Shown: positions 26,301-34,126, counted from the stretch's first letter. The stretch is DNA of 64,000 nucleotides from Lytechinus pictus (GCF_037042905.1 NC_087258.1:2805001-2869000); one strand, 5' to 3'. Notes: a model not told the origin generated them from the letters alone. A program made the numbers and translations.

Positions 26301-27981
26301 GAAGGAAAAAAATGCTCTAGGCACATTTTACAGGTACAGTATACCTCATGAAATCCCAAAACTAAGCTTCTTTTAGTGTAGATTTTGATACCAGATCCTT
26401 GTTATAGTTTAATCTGATTATTTTTTCCATGTTAAATCCTCTGTAATCTTCTGTCATGCTGTGTTCAATGAACACTTTCTTAGGCAAGGGATATGGTTTT
26501 CAAATACAGTTGAACCCAAGTTGCTTCTAAGCAAGTTTTTGGTAACTTTACAACCTGGGTCAAACTTAAAACTTATCTGTGATGTGCAGTTGGGGGGGGG
26601 GGGGCTTGAAAATGGAAACAGTGCAATCAAACACTCTTTCAAAGAACTGTGCCCACATTTTCATTTGTGTTCCATGTTTGTGATTCGACATTTAAATAGG
26701 TGAAGCTTTATGATACCATCTTCACACTGGCCACAAACACAGTACCGGGACTGTCCCAACCCTGTAGCTGTGTTGCTTTCAATGTGAATTCTCTGACCCG
26801 CAATAAACTACCCCGGGATAACCTCGCCTCGCTATAACTCCACAACAAACTATCGCTAGGCAAGCCATGGTAGTAGCAGCAGGACAGCCCCACGACTGTC
26901 GCGGTGTTCCTTCAAGCACACCACTTCAACACCAGGATAAACCACTTGTGATAATGTGGGGGCGTTGTGGTCTAGTGATTATGACTCTCGTCTCTCAATC
27001 TGAAGATCGTGGGTTTGATTCCCCGCCCTCAAGTATTTTCGGTGTGTCAGAGTCAGGTCACTCACAGGGTCACAAGCCTACACGTGTCACCGTCCCGCGA
27101 CAGCACCGGGATAAAGTTGAAAACCAGTGTGAGATTCAAATCTAGTGAAAAAGAACACCCATAGAAAGAACACAAAAGGTGCATTCTTTTGGGGTGCAAT
27201 CAATCAAGGAGCTTCATTAGGCGGTGCTGCACCATCCCGAGTTTGCTCAATCTCGAGATTTTAGCCCGATCGGCCGTCTTCGCGATTAATCTCGAGATTC
27301 AAGAAACCCCTTCTCCACCATCGCAAGAAGAGCGATTCCTGCTCAAGTGAGGCATCGATGCATAATGGTCTGACGCCGTGAATAAATAATCCCGAGTGCG
27401 TCTGCACCTACGAATTAGCGCGATAATTTGTAAAATAGCGCGCTATTTTGCAAATAATCCCAAGTTGACTTGGGATTGCAATCTCGAGATTAATCCTACG
27501 AACTAGCGCGATAATTGCGTCTCCATTGCAAATAATCTCGAGATTGTTCAGATCGGGATAATTTGTCGGATCAGAAATAGCGCGCTAATTTGAAAACTCG
27601 GGATGGTGCAGACGGCCCCGAATGAGTAGGTTGAAGCTCCTTGATTCAACCTGATTCAAGTCAAAAGCATTAGTCCTATTCCAGACTACTTGGACTTTGG
27701 GTAATCCTCTTTGGGCTTTTTGTATAAAGCAAAAAATCCTTTCACTGCTTGTGATCGATTGCAAAATGAACAATTCTATTTGATCATTGGTTGGGTTAAT
27801 GACTATTGTGTATTCAAAATGAATTGGCTCTCATAGTCTACACTACTGGAACTGAAGACATCACCTCTTGAGAGGCTTTTCACTTACCATATTCGATACC
27901 AGCAAAGAGGAAGAATATGCTTGTGCAGACCTGAGATATTATCTTCTTCCTCTTCAAACTAATATTGAGCTGCCACTTCAT
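7596..27981 (-). CDS. MFSD8/CLN7-like major facilitator superfamily transporter, complete 12-exon gene
   Basis: Joining twelve GT-AG exons gives 552 residues plus stop; human MFSD8 is 518. This is a 12-TM major facilitator protein. The family role is lysosomal membrane transport, and human CLN7 is linked to lysosomal chloride/solute handling and Batten disease. Visible evidence: an N-terminal TM, MFS motif A between TM2 and TM3 (GVWYDRTHKTKM, residues 72-83), a glycine-rich TM4 segment (LLAGVGAGVGSA), the family-like TM5 segment LGLLFGPGLNVAL, a long acidic central loop (about 208-320), and a TM7 region EEIVVLLAVQFVFYFNQPGLE. The start is fixed by an in-frame TGA 12 nt upstream in the same exon. 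The C-terminal tail carries ETEPLL (540-545), a fit to the [DE]xxxL[LI] lysosomal sorting signal. The 5' UTR exon(s) lie further upstream and were not placed. Assignment to the MFSD8 group is strong. One-to-one orthology with vertebrate MFSD8 is inferred; another SPX/MFS-like paralogue is possible. Confidence 0.88.
7728..8576. other. MFSD8-like intron 11, proximal part
   Basis: Intronic. It contains a 14-nt G run near 8313-8326 and AT-rich sequence. Nothing else is recognisable. Confidence 0.5.
8577..8703. repeat. Interspersed repeat fragment related to the 61.4-61.7 kb element
   Basis: It shares GGGTGATAAC, the poly-T/GCTTGTCAAATTTTC block and the CAGCCC(T/C)TGGTCCC..CTACCTTT block with 61600-61700. 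It ends 27 nt before exon 11. Confidence 0.5.
8731..8861 (-). CDS. MFSD8-like coding exon 11 (residues 466-509)
   Basis: The acceptor is a short ATCACAG and the donor is GTGAGTC. It encodes GFSQGIRRATGGLATIMGPL, W-S-G-S and the final TM (LMLIVMVVLFVLAL). Late-TM MGPLWSG motifs are typical of the family's C-half. Confidence 0.85.
9051..10507. mobile_element. pogo/Tigger-like non-autonomous transposon
   Basis: The terminal inverted repeats are CAGTCCGACCTCTCTTATCC at the left and its complement at the right, with further GGATAA subterminal repeats. TA dinucleotides flank both ends (9049-9050, 10508-10509). It is 1457 bp including a nested MITE. The two moderately long plus-strand reading frames inside show no transposase motifs. 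Confidence 0.82.
9333..9470. mobile_element. Palindromic MITE nested in the pogo-like element
   Basis: It has long, nearly perfect inverted arms (TTTCATAAAGCTGTTCGTAA ... reverse complement before 9470) around a roughly 70-bp core. The nesting shows it inserted after the pogo-like element. Confidence 0.75.
10510..10933. other. MFSD8-like intron 10, distal part
   Basis: AT-rich intron with no recognisable element. Confidence 0.4.
10934..11056 (-). CDS. MFSD8-like coding exon 10 (residues 425-466)
   Basis: The acceptor is CATACAG and the donor is GTATGT. It encodes GDASKNLPTFIISCGIQVSG followed by a TM (LAFLAVSIISLFS) and KVVPQKIQ. Confidence 0.84.
11057..11574. repeat. MFSD8-like intron 9 with a degenerate duplicated segment
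   Basis: Three related segments (around 11190, 11345 and 11490) share AAATTTCCTCTCA(G/A)CCAATCA-like words followed by AGGATTTTAG. This is a diverged tandem repeat of roughly 150 bp. Confidence 0.45.
11575..11707 (-). CDS. MFSD8-like coding exon 9 (residues 381-425)
   Basis: The acceptor is GCTTCCAG and the donor is GTGAGA. It encodes a TM segment (LLIFFLVVKIM), a basic SKKVSDR loop equivalent to the C-half motif A position, and a second TM (MILLIGLVIETLSLGLLAIF). Confidence 0.84.
11988..12430. repeat. Tandem units of a GACCTTGATCATGT/TTCATGAACT interspersed repeat
   Basis: At least three diverged units of about 130-160 bp share TTCATTGACC, TACTTGATTACC, ATGTCCAAG, TTCATGAACT and AAGTTATGATG. 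I recall similar repeats from marine invertebrate genomes. This lies in intron 8. Confidence 0.6.
12988..13071 (-). CDS. MFSD8-like coding exon 8 (residues 353-380)
   Basis: This is an 84-nt, phase 0-0 exon between a TATTACAG acceptor and a GTGAAT donor. It encodes TAVVPLNEIYLNFNEIDNSI then FYCVCGVE. It continues the QPGLE-TAVVPL motif across the junction. Confidence 0.84.
13072..14090. other. MFSD8-like intron 7
   Basis: AT-rich intron. No transposon termini or coding potential were seen. Confidence 0.45.
14091..14164 (-). CDS. MFSD8-like coding exon 7 (residues 328-352)
   Basis: The acceptor is TTCCACAG and the donor is GTACAT, a weak +4 to +6 match. It encodes ECLTEEIVVLLAVQFVFYF plus NQPGLE, a TM7 sequence characteristic of the MFSD8 group. 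Confidence 0.83.
14214..14393. mobile_element. Short MITE with GTTGTTAGC termini
   Basis: The arms AAATGTTGTTAGCGCTAACA and TGTTAGGCTAACAACATTT are inverted copies with one gap, about 180 bp apart. The target duplication is unclear. Confidence 0.55.
14556..14668. mobile_element. 113-bp palindromic hAT-type MITE
   Basis: The inverted termini begin CAGTGGCGGACCGTGACCCG. They are flanked by a perfect 8-bp duplication ATTTACTG (14548-14555 and 14669-14676). This lies in intron 6. Confidence 0.85.
14680..15499. other. MFSD8-like intron 6, middle
   Basis: It holds a run of 16 C on the plus strand (14866-14881) and a small hairpin repeat at about 15189-15291 (AGCCCTTTTTACAATTG .. CAACTGTGAAAGG). 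No coding sequence. Confidence 0.4.
15505..15690. repeat. TTGGTCTA motif repeat
   Basis: At least five copies of (T)TGGTCTA/TGGTCAA lie on one strand (15512-15600), followed by the complementary GACCAA words (15657-15680). This gives a loose inverted arrangement in intron 6. Confidence 0.5.
16175..16306 (-). CDS. MFSD8-like coding exon 6 (residues 284-328)
   Basis: The acceptor is CACTGCAG and the donor is GTGAGTT. It encodes a low-complexity loop segment with two Gly runs and VKEEEEEKEKPPGF. The loop is longer than in vertebrate MFSD8 and accounts for most of the extra length. Confidence 0.83.
16710..16845. mobile_element. 136-bp hAT-type MITE next to exon 5
   Basis: The inverted termini are CAGTGTTGTAGT and ACTACAACACT. 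They are flanked by a 7-bp exact (8-bp with one mismatch) duplication TAGAGCC. It lies about 54 nt from the exon 5 donor. Confidence 0.7.
16900..17203 (-). CDS. MFSD8-like coding exon 5 (residues 183-284)
   Basis: The acceptor is TTCTTTAG and the donor is GTATGT. It encodes TM6 (ILWGLQQLLFLIVYFDIP) followed by the first part of a hydrophilic, Glu-rich cytosolic loop. A small hAT-type MITE (16710-16845) lies just beyond the donor. Confidence 0.87.
17528..17727 (-). CDS. MFSD8-like coding exon 4 (residues 116-182)
   Basis: The acceptor is TTTGTAG and the donor is GTGAGTT. It encodes the glycine-rich TM4 end, then a loop with TTTEAERAAAISILMATRQ and TM5 (LGLLFGPGLNVAL). The conserved positions match the MFSD8 group. 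Confidence 0.87.
17878..18040. repeat. Interspersed repeat, copy A (C-run end)
   Basis: The segments GCTCAAAAGA, CCCATT(G/C)ACTGC(G/A)ATGTT, CCAATGTT and a terminal C run are shared with 24385-24505. These are two copies of one repeat, in introns 3 and 1. Confidence 0.5.
18461..18523 (-). CDS. MFSD8-like coding exon 3 (residues 95-116)
   Basis: This is a 63-nt exon between a CTCTCAG acceptor and a GTAAGT donor. It encodes GNLLYFIGINEYFVLGGRLLAG, the TM3-TM4 region. The phase joins exactly to both neighbours, and the Gly-Arg-Leu-Leu segment is typical of MFS TM4. Confidence 0.85.
18524..19079. other. MFSD8-like intron 2
   Basis: AT-rich with a short (AT)n tract near 18720. No element recognised. 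Confidence 0.4.
19080..19268 (-). CDS. MFSD8-like coding exon 2 (residues 32-95)
   Basis: The acceptor is ATGTAG and the donor is GTGAAT. It encodes AVILPTLNDYL..., then TM2 and the MFS motif A (GVWYDRTHKTKM). The preceding intron is 8.6 kb and is filled with transposons. Confidence 0.87.
19269..20531. other. MFSD8-like intron 1, 3' part
   Basis: AT-rich, with many ACATGTA words and no recognisable exon or transposon end. Confidence 0.4.
20532..21050. mobile_element. TTAA-flanked MITE, family 1 copy A
   Basis: The termini are AGGGGAAGTTTACCTTGA and the inverse TCAGGGTGAACTTCCCCT, with inner inverted blocks GTTTGTTGTAAAAAATAGCA / TGCTATCTTTTTTACAATAA. The flanks are TTAA (left) and GTAA (right, one change). 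Copies B and C are at 52662 and 62428. Confidence 0.8.
21051..22130. other. Intron 1 sequence with a repeat at 21490-21775
   Basis: At 21490-21775 two segments share GTAA(A)TTGCTTTCACATTGCCAA(A)AT, spaced about 130 bp apart, suggesting a degraded duplicated element. The rest is unassigned intron. Confidence 0.4.
22131..24104. mobile_element. hAT-type non-autonomous transposon carrying a polypyrimidine tract
   Basis: The left end is CAGGGTGCGACATAA; the right end inverts to CAGAGTGCTACATAA. Both ends carry clusters of (C)GGGCAAGT/ACTTGCCCG, likely transposase-binding subterminal repeats. A perfect 8-bp duplication GTCATGGG flanks it (22123-22130 and 24105-24112). No transposase frame is present. 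It lies in intron 1 of the MFSD8-like gene. Confidence 0.87.
22840..23790. repeat. Polypyrimidine tract with (TTTC)n core
   Basis: About 950 bp are almost entirely C/T on the plus strand. A near-perfect TTTC array of roughly 27 units lies at 23296-23405. The long Ser/Phe/Leu and Lys/Glu/Arg reading frames here are artefacts of the repeat. It lies wholly inside the hAT-type element. Confidence 0.92.
24385..24510. repeat. Interspersed repeat, copy B (C-run end)
   Basis: This is the partner of 17878-18040. It shares GCTCAAAAGA, CCCATTCACTGCAATGTT and a terminal run of 13 C. Confidence 0.5.
24511..25621. other. Intron 1 sequence, unassigned
   Basis: AT-rich; no element or exon recognised. Confidence 0.4.
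25622..26183. mobile_element. 562-bp non-autonomous element with CCCGGGGGG termini and 8-bp duplication
   Basis: The inverted arms include CGAGTGGATACCATGCGCGA and its complement before 26160, inside terminal CCCGGG. A perfect 8-bp duplication TAGATTTC flanks it (25614-25621 and 26184-26191). Internally it has repeated ACACGTA/TACGTGTT(A/T)(A/G)GG words. The superfamily is uncertain: hAT and P both make 8-bp duplications. Confidence 0.85.
26192..26957. other. Intron 1 sequence, unassigned
   Basis: It has a 14-nt G run at about 26590-26603 and a GC-richer block at 26735-26930 that may be a degraded repeat. No coding evidence. Confidence 0.35.
26958..27150 (+). repeat. tRNA-derived SINE
   Basis: 26958-27030 folds like a tRNA: acceptor arms GGGGGCG and CGCCCTC, A box TGGTCTAGTGATTATG, B box GGGTTTGATTCC. 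It continues into a non-tRNA body to about 27150. It lacks a convincing anticodon stem, so it reads as a SINE head, not a working tRNA gene. Confidence 0.6.
27220..27619. mobile_element. MITE with CTGCACCATCCCGAGTTT termini
   Basis: The arm TGCTGCACCATCCCGAGTTT recurs inverted near 27594-27613. The interior is full of AATCTCGAGATT and TAGCGCGCTA palindromes. The target duplication was not resolved. It ends about 270 bp upstream of the first coding exon's donor. Confidence 0.7.
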
Positions 27982-27997
27982 GTTGCCAGTTCACTTT
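27888..27997 (-). CDS. MFSD8-like exon with start codon (coding 27981-27888)
   Basis: The exon begins after a TTGCAG acceptor and ends at a GTAAGT donor. Only 27981-27888 is coding (residues 1-31, MKWQLNISLK...). The preceding 16 nt are 5' UTR and include an in-frame TGA, so this ATG is the start. An acceptor upstream of the ATG means at least one non-coding exon lies at higher coordinates. Confidence 0.85.
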
Positions 27998-28074
27998 CTG
28001 CAATTGTAACACATTGAACACATTTAGATTTTGGTAACATTCATTAGACTCTGACCCAAGTTTATACATATATA

Positions 28075-28722
28075 CAGTTGAGGCCAAAAGTTTACATACA
28101 CCCATTGAATTCAGTGAAGTTTGTTTGCTTGCCAAACATCGTAAAATTTACTACATCTACAGAAATATAAATGCTACCATGACGAATTTGGTATCAAATG
28201 AAAGAGCATATTAGGCTCTTTCACATGATTGGGATGCTGTTGGGATTAAAGTATATTTCAGGTGAAATTTTCTTTAATGGAAAAAAATTGATATCCATGC
28301 CAAACGTATTCTATTGTTTGTTATCATATTTTCAAACATCGTTTCATATAAATATAAAACTTCAAATCTATGATTTATATTACATTTTCTATCATTACAT
28401 GTCACCACTGAACAAAAAATTGTTATCTGAAATGTTTGTGTTGAGAAGTAACTAGCACAAATATGAAAAGTTATTGTCAAGTTTTTATTTTTAATTTGTC
28501 TAAAATATGAAGATTCGTAGGGAAAAAAAATGACACCTAAATATTTTTCAGCTCCTGATGACAAAGCAATGTGATAAAGGGGCATGACATACTCATTTGT
28601 TTGATATCAAGTTCATCATGATAGCACAATATTTCATAAGATACAGTAAATTTTATGATGTTTGGCAAGTGTCAGCTTTTCTTTGAATATCCTGGGTGTA
28701 TGTAAACTTCTGGCCTCAACTG
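28075..28722. mobile_element. Tc1-like non-autonomous transposon
   Basis: The termini are CAGTTGAGGCCAAAAGTTTA followed by CATACACC, with a nearly exact inverse at the right. TA flanks both ends (28073-28074, 28723-28724). The CAGTTGA..AGTTTACATACACC pattern is that of vertebrate-type Tc1 elements. No transposase frame remains in the 648 bp. Confidence 0.9.
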
Positions 28723-28946
28723 TATCTTGTTAACATAAACGTTACCGGTAATTATCATAAGCCATCTTTAAATTACGATTTTGTGCAAGAGCACTCAGAT
28801 TAACGTCAGTGAACATAACGAATAGTGGTTTTTATATCACTGAGATGAACATGATTATTCACATCATTTAAAATTATGCCTGCTATCTTATCTACAAGTA
28901 CAGAATAACAAAGTGTTATAGATCTAGGTCAAGTCAAGAAAAAGAT

Positions 28947-29185
28947 GGAGCATTGTGGCCCAGTGGATTAGTCTTTTGACTTTGAAACAGAGGGTCATGA
29001 GTTCAAATCCCAGCCATGGCGTAATTTCCGTGAGCAAGAAATAAATTCATCCACATTGTGCTGCACTCTACCCAGGTGAGGTGAATGGGTACCTGGCAGG
29101 AATTTATTCCTTGATATGCCTTCGTGCTGTAAAAGGCTGCAGGGCTAATGCCAGTGTAATAATATCCAAGTCCTTTATTTAAGCG
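28947..29185 (+). repeat. tRNA-derived SINE (GGAGCATTGTGGCCCAGTGG head)
   Basis: The head has A box TGGCCCAGTGGATTAG and B box GAGTTCAAATCCC. The body has CACATTGTGCTGCACTC and GGTGAATGGGTACCTGGCAG. I recall very similar SINEs from sea-urchin sequence. It lies upstream of the MFSD8-like gene. Confidence 0.7.
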
Positions 29186-29289
29186 CATTGTATATCCTGT
29201 TACAATGTGATATACATGCATGCGCTGTAAATTACAAGAACTACATTATATTATTATTAGAAACTTTCCGATTGGCCATTTGTAAAGCA

Positions 29290-29716
29290 GGATCATTTTT
29301 TTCTACTGATCCATCCTGTCCATCTCGGACCATTAGATACCCAGTTTTTCAATTTTTTACTGGTCCGAACCTAAAATTTACTGGCGCCCCCAAAAAATAA
29401 CGAAAAAACATTTTTTTTTTAATTTAGATTTTTTTGCTTTGTTTTATTGCCCCCCCCCCCCAAAAAAAAAAAAAAAATCATAAAAACAAACAGTACACAA
29501 ACACACACAAAACATAATTTGTGAGCCATTTTTTAAGATACCACAGCCATTAATATGATTTACAAAAGAGATACAAATATCATTTGTATCAGTTTGATAT
29601 ATTTTCTACTGGTCATGTCGGACCAGTAAATCTGGCTATTTCTGAAAAATAACTGGCCCAACAGCAATTTTTACTGGTATGGGACTGTTGGACCGATGCC
29701 AGTGTCGCGCGCTGTG
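29290..29716. mobile_element. Probable hAT-like element with ACTGGTCCGA subterminal repeats
   Basis: Inverted ACTGGTCCGA / TCGGACCAGTAAA words lie near both ends, and the right end inverts to CAGCGCGCGACACTGGC. That layout parallels the 22131-24104 element. The left boundary and duplication are not resolved. Confidence 0.4.
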
Positions 29717-30018
29717 TAAAGTATACCGGTACATGTTCACTGTAATCTAATAATACTATAATAGTACAAATCACGTCACCTGGTCAATGCATGCCAATGC
29801 AGTGGTTCATTTACAATGTATACTGCATACCATTAGTCCACTACAGAAAACATAGACCCGAGATCTATTTTACTATTTTTAGTATTTAAACTTAGACCTA
29901 CCTAGAAAACTGGTAGTATAGTGCATATTTATTTTGAAAAAAATTAGACTGGGTCGTTTCGGAGACAAATTATCACAAAAAACATTCTCAGTCAGAATTT
30001 GAAACATGGTTGACAGTA

Positions 30019-30456
30019 GAGGCGCACGGCCAATATGGGAGACTCTCTCCAATAGGGGAGACAATCTCCCACATTGGAGACTTGCTTTGCAAAAGGACAA
30101 AAGAAACAACACCAACAAAAGCATGATTTTTTCCACCCAAAATTTTGTCTCACTGAGGTCAGAAGCCCATTTGTTTTGTGTGTGATTGACAACAAAATTC
30201 CTTATCAAAACAAAAGTAGACAGTGAATTTTTTAAGTAGACGGTGAAAAGGGGTTATTTTTCATGAGGAATCTCCTTATCACATTTTTATTTGCCGCCAA
30301 GGTAATCCTTTTGCAGCAAATGTAAACAAAGGAAATTGGTTTCCAAAACTGGAGACTGTCTCTGATTATTGGATACCCAAATTCTTTACAAAAGTCTCTG
30401 ATATTGGAGATAATCTCCCACATTAGAGACAGTCTCCAATATTGGCCGTGCGCCTC
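30019..30456. mobile_element. 438-bp MITE with GAGGCGCACGGCCAATAT termini
   Basis: There is an exact 18-bp inverted start and end, with TA on both sides (30017-30018, 30457-30458), consistent with a mariner-type MITE. The interior repeats GGAGA(C/T)(T/A)(A/C)TCTCC words in both orientations. Confidence 0.78.
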
Positions 30457-30458
30457 TA

Positions 30459-31241
30459 GGCTCTACTACTGGTTGATTTTTTTTCATGCCTAACTTGTTT
30501 ATTTTAAGTAGCAAAAGTTAGTTAGCCATAAATCAGGGGTGGACTTGACCTTGAACAATTTCTGACATTTACGTGAGTGGAGCCAACATAGTTCAGTTCA
30601 GCGGAACAAAAAGTTTACAGAGACTGAAGCTTTTGGTATACAAAGATTCAAACGCCCCCTGGATTACAAACCTCTCAATCGCGTGTGGCGTGTGCCTGAT
30701 CCTGACTGAGTCGAGAGGATGCGCTGACGGTTCGGCAGGTGTTCCAGTATCCGACCCAATCCAGTCGTTCAGCTCAACATGACTTCTCTGTCCTGATTTT
30801 GAGTCAGATTTTATGTCCGTGTCCTTCAGCACAAACTGAGGCTCGATGATGAGCAAGTAGGCGAGAAGCAAAGTAGTTTACGCACATACCAGATAGGCCT
30901 AGCCTAGATCTAAATGGTTTATACAAAAAATTACAATTAATTATCTCCGTCTCCGTACCCTCCGGTACATACGGTATAAGGTACCGAATGATACCGGAAG
31001 TGTGACTGACTGTAGCGCTGATTGTGAATGAGTGCCCCCTCGTAATATCGAATCTCGTGCATATCCATGCAGTGGATGGAGTCGAGAAGTCCACCGAATT
31101 AAAAGCTAGCTAAAGACCATAGATCACAAGACATCTCACCCTGGCGTGATTCCGTAAATTCATTCACATTGATGTGCGCTGAGAAAAGAAAATAAGCAAA
31201 TGTACGGTACATATGGAGGAGGAAAGGATTAAAGAAACACA
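30459..31241. other. GC-richer, transposon-poor block upstream of the MFSD8-like gene
   Basis: The block 30600-31100 has more CpG than its surroundings. It contains a minus-strand reading frame (30871-30593) without an ATG and with a TAA just upstream. It might hold a non-coding 5' exon or promoter of the MFSD8-like gene, but no splice junction could be proven. Confidence 0.3.
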
Positions 31242-31249
31242 ATCATGAC

Positions 31250-32961
31250 CAGGGGCGTACGTACCGTGGGTCATGGCATGGGGGGGGGGGAGGGGGGGGG
31301 GGGCACCAGCAATAATTTTGAGTCAATTTTGAGCGGGCCAAGCGCGCTCAGTATACTGACCTAACTAGTGTCCGGGGTCACTAAATGCAAGCGCGAAGCG
31401 CGAGCTGAAAATTTTCAGACCTAAAAAAGGACATTATAAGCAAATTTTTGTAATCATGACACCTACCTTTCTCGCTAAACAAACAATGCGAGTGCAAGCT
31501 GAAATTTTCTTATATATTGACCCCAAACAGGGATTTTAAGGAATTCATTCCAGCAATAATTTTGAGTCAATTTTGAGCGGGCCAAGCGCGCTCAGTATAC
31601 TGACCTAACTAGTGTCCGGGGTCACTAAATGCAAGCGCGAAGCGCGAGCTGAAAATTTTCAGACCAAAAAAATTTCTTATATATTGACCCCAAACAGGGA
31701 TTTTAAGGAATTCATTCCAGCAATAATTTTGAGTCAATTTTGAGCGGGCCAAGCGCGCTCAGTATACTGACCTAACTGTGTCCGCGGTCACTAAATGCAA
31801 GCGCGAAGCGCGAGCTGAAAATCTTCAGACCTAAAAAAGGACATTATAAGCAAATTTTTGTAATCATGACACCTACCTTTCTCGCTAAACAAACAATGCG
31901 AGCGCAAGCCGAAATTTTCTTATATATTGACCCCAAACAGGGATTTTAAGGAATTCATTAAGAGTATATACATATATCACCATATAGTCATCTAATGCAA
32001 GTGCCAAGCGCTTGCTGACTTTGTTCGAATTACATCTAAACACATGAAGCACTTGTAGTCATTGTAATCATGCGGCATCTCACTATTCAAAATTGCGGAC
32101 GCGAAGCGTGAGCTGTAAATTGAGGAAATTCAGACCTAAAGAGGGGCTTTTTAAGGCTTGTTGTAAGAATTCACGAAGACCATACGTATTTCACTAACCA
32201 AATGATGCGAGCGTGAAGCGCAAGCTGAAATTTTTTCATATATTGACCCCAAACAGGGATATTTTACATGTTTTAAGAACTATTTTTTAAGGAATCCATT
32301 AAAAGTATACATATCTCACCATAGTCATCTAATGCGAGTGCCAAAGCGCTTGCTGATCTTGTTAGAATTATATCTAAACACATGGAGCACTTGTAGTCAT
32401 TGTAATCAACCGAATAATGCGAGCGCGAAGCGCGAGCTGAAAGTTTTTTATATTCAGGTTAGAAAAAGGGACATTTTAAGGACTGATTCTAAGAATTCAT
32501 GAAGAGCAGATATGTATCACCAATCCACTAAGCACGGGCAGGAAATGTTTTAAGACCTTCAAATGGGGCAATCACTTTAAGTAGTCATGAAGAAGAAGCA
32601 TAATATTATTACACTACATAAACCAATAATAACGAGGAAATATATTTGGTGTATATTGACTTGAAAACGAGAGGTTTTAGTATAACAGGATTATATATCT
32701 CGTTAAACAGACAATGCAAGTACATGGAACAATGAAGACGTGGGCCCTGAGCAAATTATGTTTCATAAAGTTATGAAAAAATGTTTATATAACATAACAT
32801 AATTATAATCATAATTATAATGAACAATAATTTCTTCTTTCCCGCTACGTTTCTCTTCCTTTCTCCCTCTTTTCTCCTTTTCCCATTTTTTTTTCTTGAC
32901 CAGCCGATGGGGGGGGGGGGGGGGGCACGTGACCCCCATGCCCCCCGTAGTTACGCCATTG
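31250..32961. mobile_element. 1.7-kb hAT-type element containing the GCGAAGCGCGAGC array
   Basis: The left end is CAGGGGCGTACGTACCGTGG; the right end inverts to CAATGGCGTAACTACGGGGG. Both are followed by a GGCATGGGGG block. The 8-bp flanks are ATCATGAC and ATCACGAC (one change). The interior is a tandem array (next entry). No transposase is visible. Confidence 0.8.
31307..32450. repeat. Satellite-like array of GCGAAGCGCGAGC units
   Basis: Three near-identical long units start at about 31308, 31549 and 31718; the second lacks about 70 bp. Each has AGCAATAATTTTGAGTCAAT, GCGAAGCGCGAGCTGAAAAT and ATTGACCCCAAACAGGGATT. More diverged units follow to 32450. Confidence 0.88.
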
Positions 32962-33218
32962 ATCACGACAATGAGAGGAAACTACTATACTTGAAGGCAA
33001 ATTAAAACGAACGAGTTTTTAGAGCAATTTTGAAATAATCGATATATGAAATATTACAGGTGCCTATAGCTTCATGCATGTTGAATTATCTAGTTTCATA
33101 ATCACGTGAAAAGGCAATCGAAGACGACTTAATTTAAGCAATTTGGGGTTTTAATTTCGTTTAAGTTCTCATCCGAGTAGGCCCTACTAAAATTATGTGA
33201 GCGGGAGCTGAAATTTAT

Positions 33219-34126
33219 CAGGGGCGGATCCAGCTTTCGCTAATAGGGAGAGGGGGGGGGGTGAATATTTTCATCTGTTTCCCCGATCGGATAATCTAAT
33301 CACTTTTTGTAAGCGTGAACATGATGGGTATATGTATTTCTAAACAACTGATGCGAGAGGGAAACGCGAGCAGAAAATTTCGATATTTTGACCTAAAATT
33401 TGGAAAGTCTATAAATACTTTTGGTAATCGAGAACAGGATGGGTATCTATCTGAACATTTTGTGGAAGCGCAAAGCGCGAGCTGAAAATTTTTGAATTTC
33501 AGACCCAAAACTGTACATTCTATTTGTAACCATGAACAGGATGGGTGTCTTCCTAAATAATTGATGAGAGCGAAGCGCGAGATTATTTTTTTTATTCTGA
33601 CCTAAAATTTTGACTTTCTAAGTACTATATGTAATCATGAACAGGGCATCTAACAAATCATTTTTATGCGAGCGCGAAGCGCGAGCTAAAAAAAAAGATA
33701 TTTCGACCCAAAGTTGGACATTCTAAGCACTTATCTAACCATGAGCAGGATGGGTGTCTTCCTAAATAATTGATGAGAGCGAAGCGCGAGATTATTTTTT
33801 TATTCTGACCTAAAATTTTGACTTTCTAAGTACTATATGTAATCATGAACAGGGCATCTAACAAATCATTTTTATGCGAGCGCGAAGCGCGAGCTAAAAA
33901 AAAAGATATTTCGACCCAAAGTTGGACATTCTAAGCACTTATCTAACCATGACTGAGCAGGATCGTCACCTTACTATTTAAACAATATTGATGCGAGCGC
34001 GAAGAGCGAGATGTAAGTTTTTGATATTCTGACCTTGGATTTACTAAGCTCTTTTGGTAATCATGAACAGAATGGACATCTAACTATGCATTTGATGCGA
34101 GCGCCAAAGTCATGATGTGAAATATG
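33219..34126. repeat. Second GCGAAGCGCGAGC array, with an exact segmental duplication
   Basis: It begins with a hAT-like end CAGGGGCGGATCCAGC and carries about eight GCGAAGCGCGAG units. 33541-33749 is repeated almost exactly as 33750-33957, a period of about 209 bp. No matching right terminus was found, so the element is truncated or interrupted by the next minisatellite. Confidence 0.75.

Noticed and set aside
26958..27030. A functional tRNA gene
   Set aside because: A and B boxes and acceptor pairing are present, but the anticodon arm does not pair properly and the sequence runs on into a SINE body.
30593..30871. Minus-strand 92-codon frame as a coding exon
   Set aside because: It has no ATG, an in-frame TAA just upstream, and a phase incompatible with the 38683-38779 exon. 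It might only be 5' UTR.
31307..34126. CRISPR-like array of regularly spaced repeats
   Set aside because: The units are whole tandem repeats without unique spacers, the genome is eukaryotic, and no cas genes are present.
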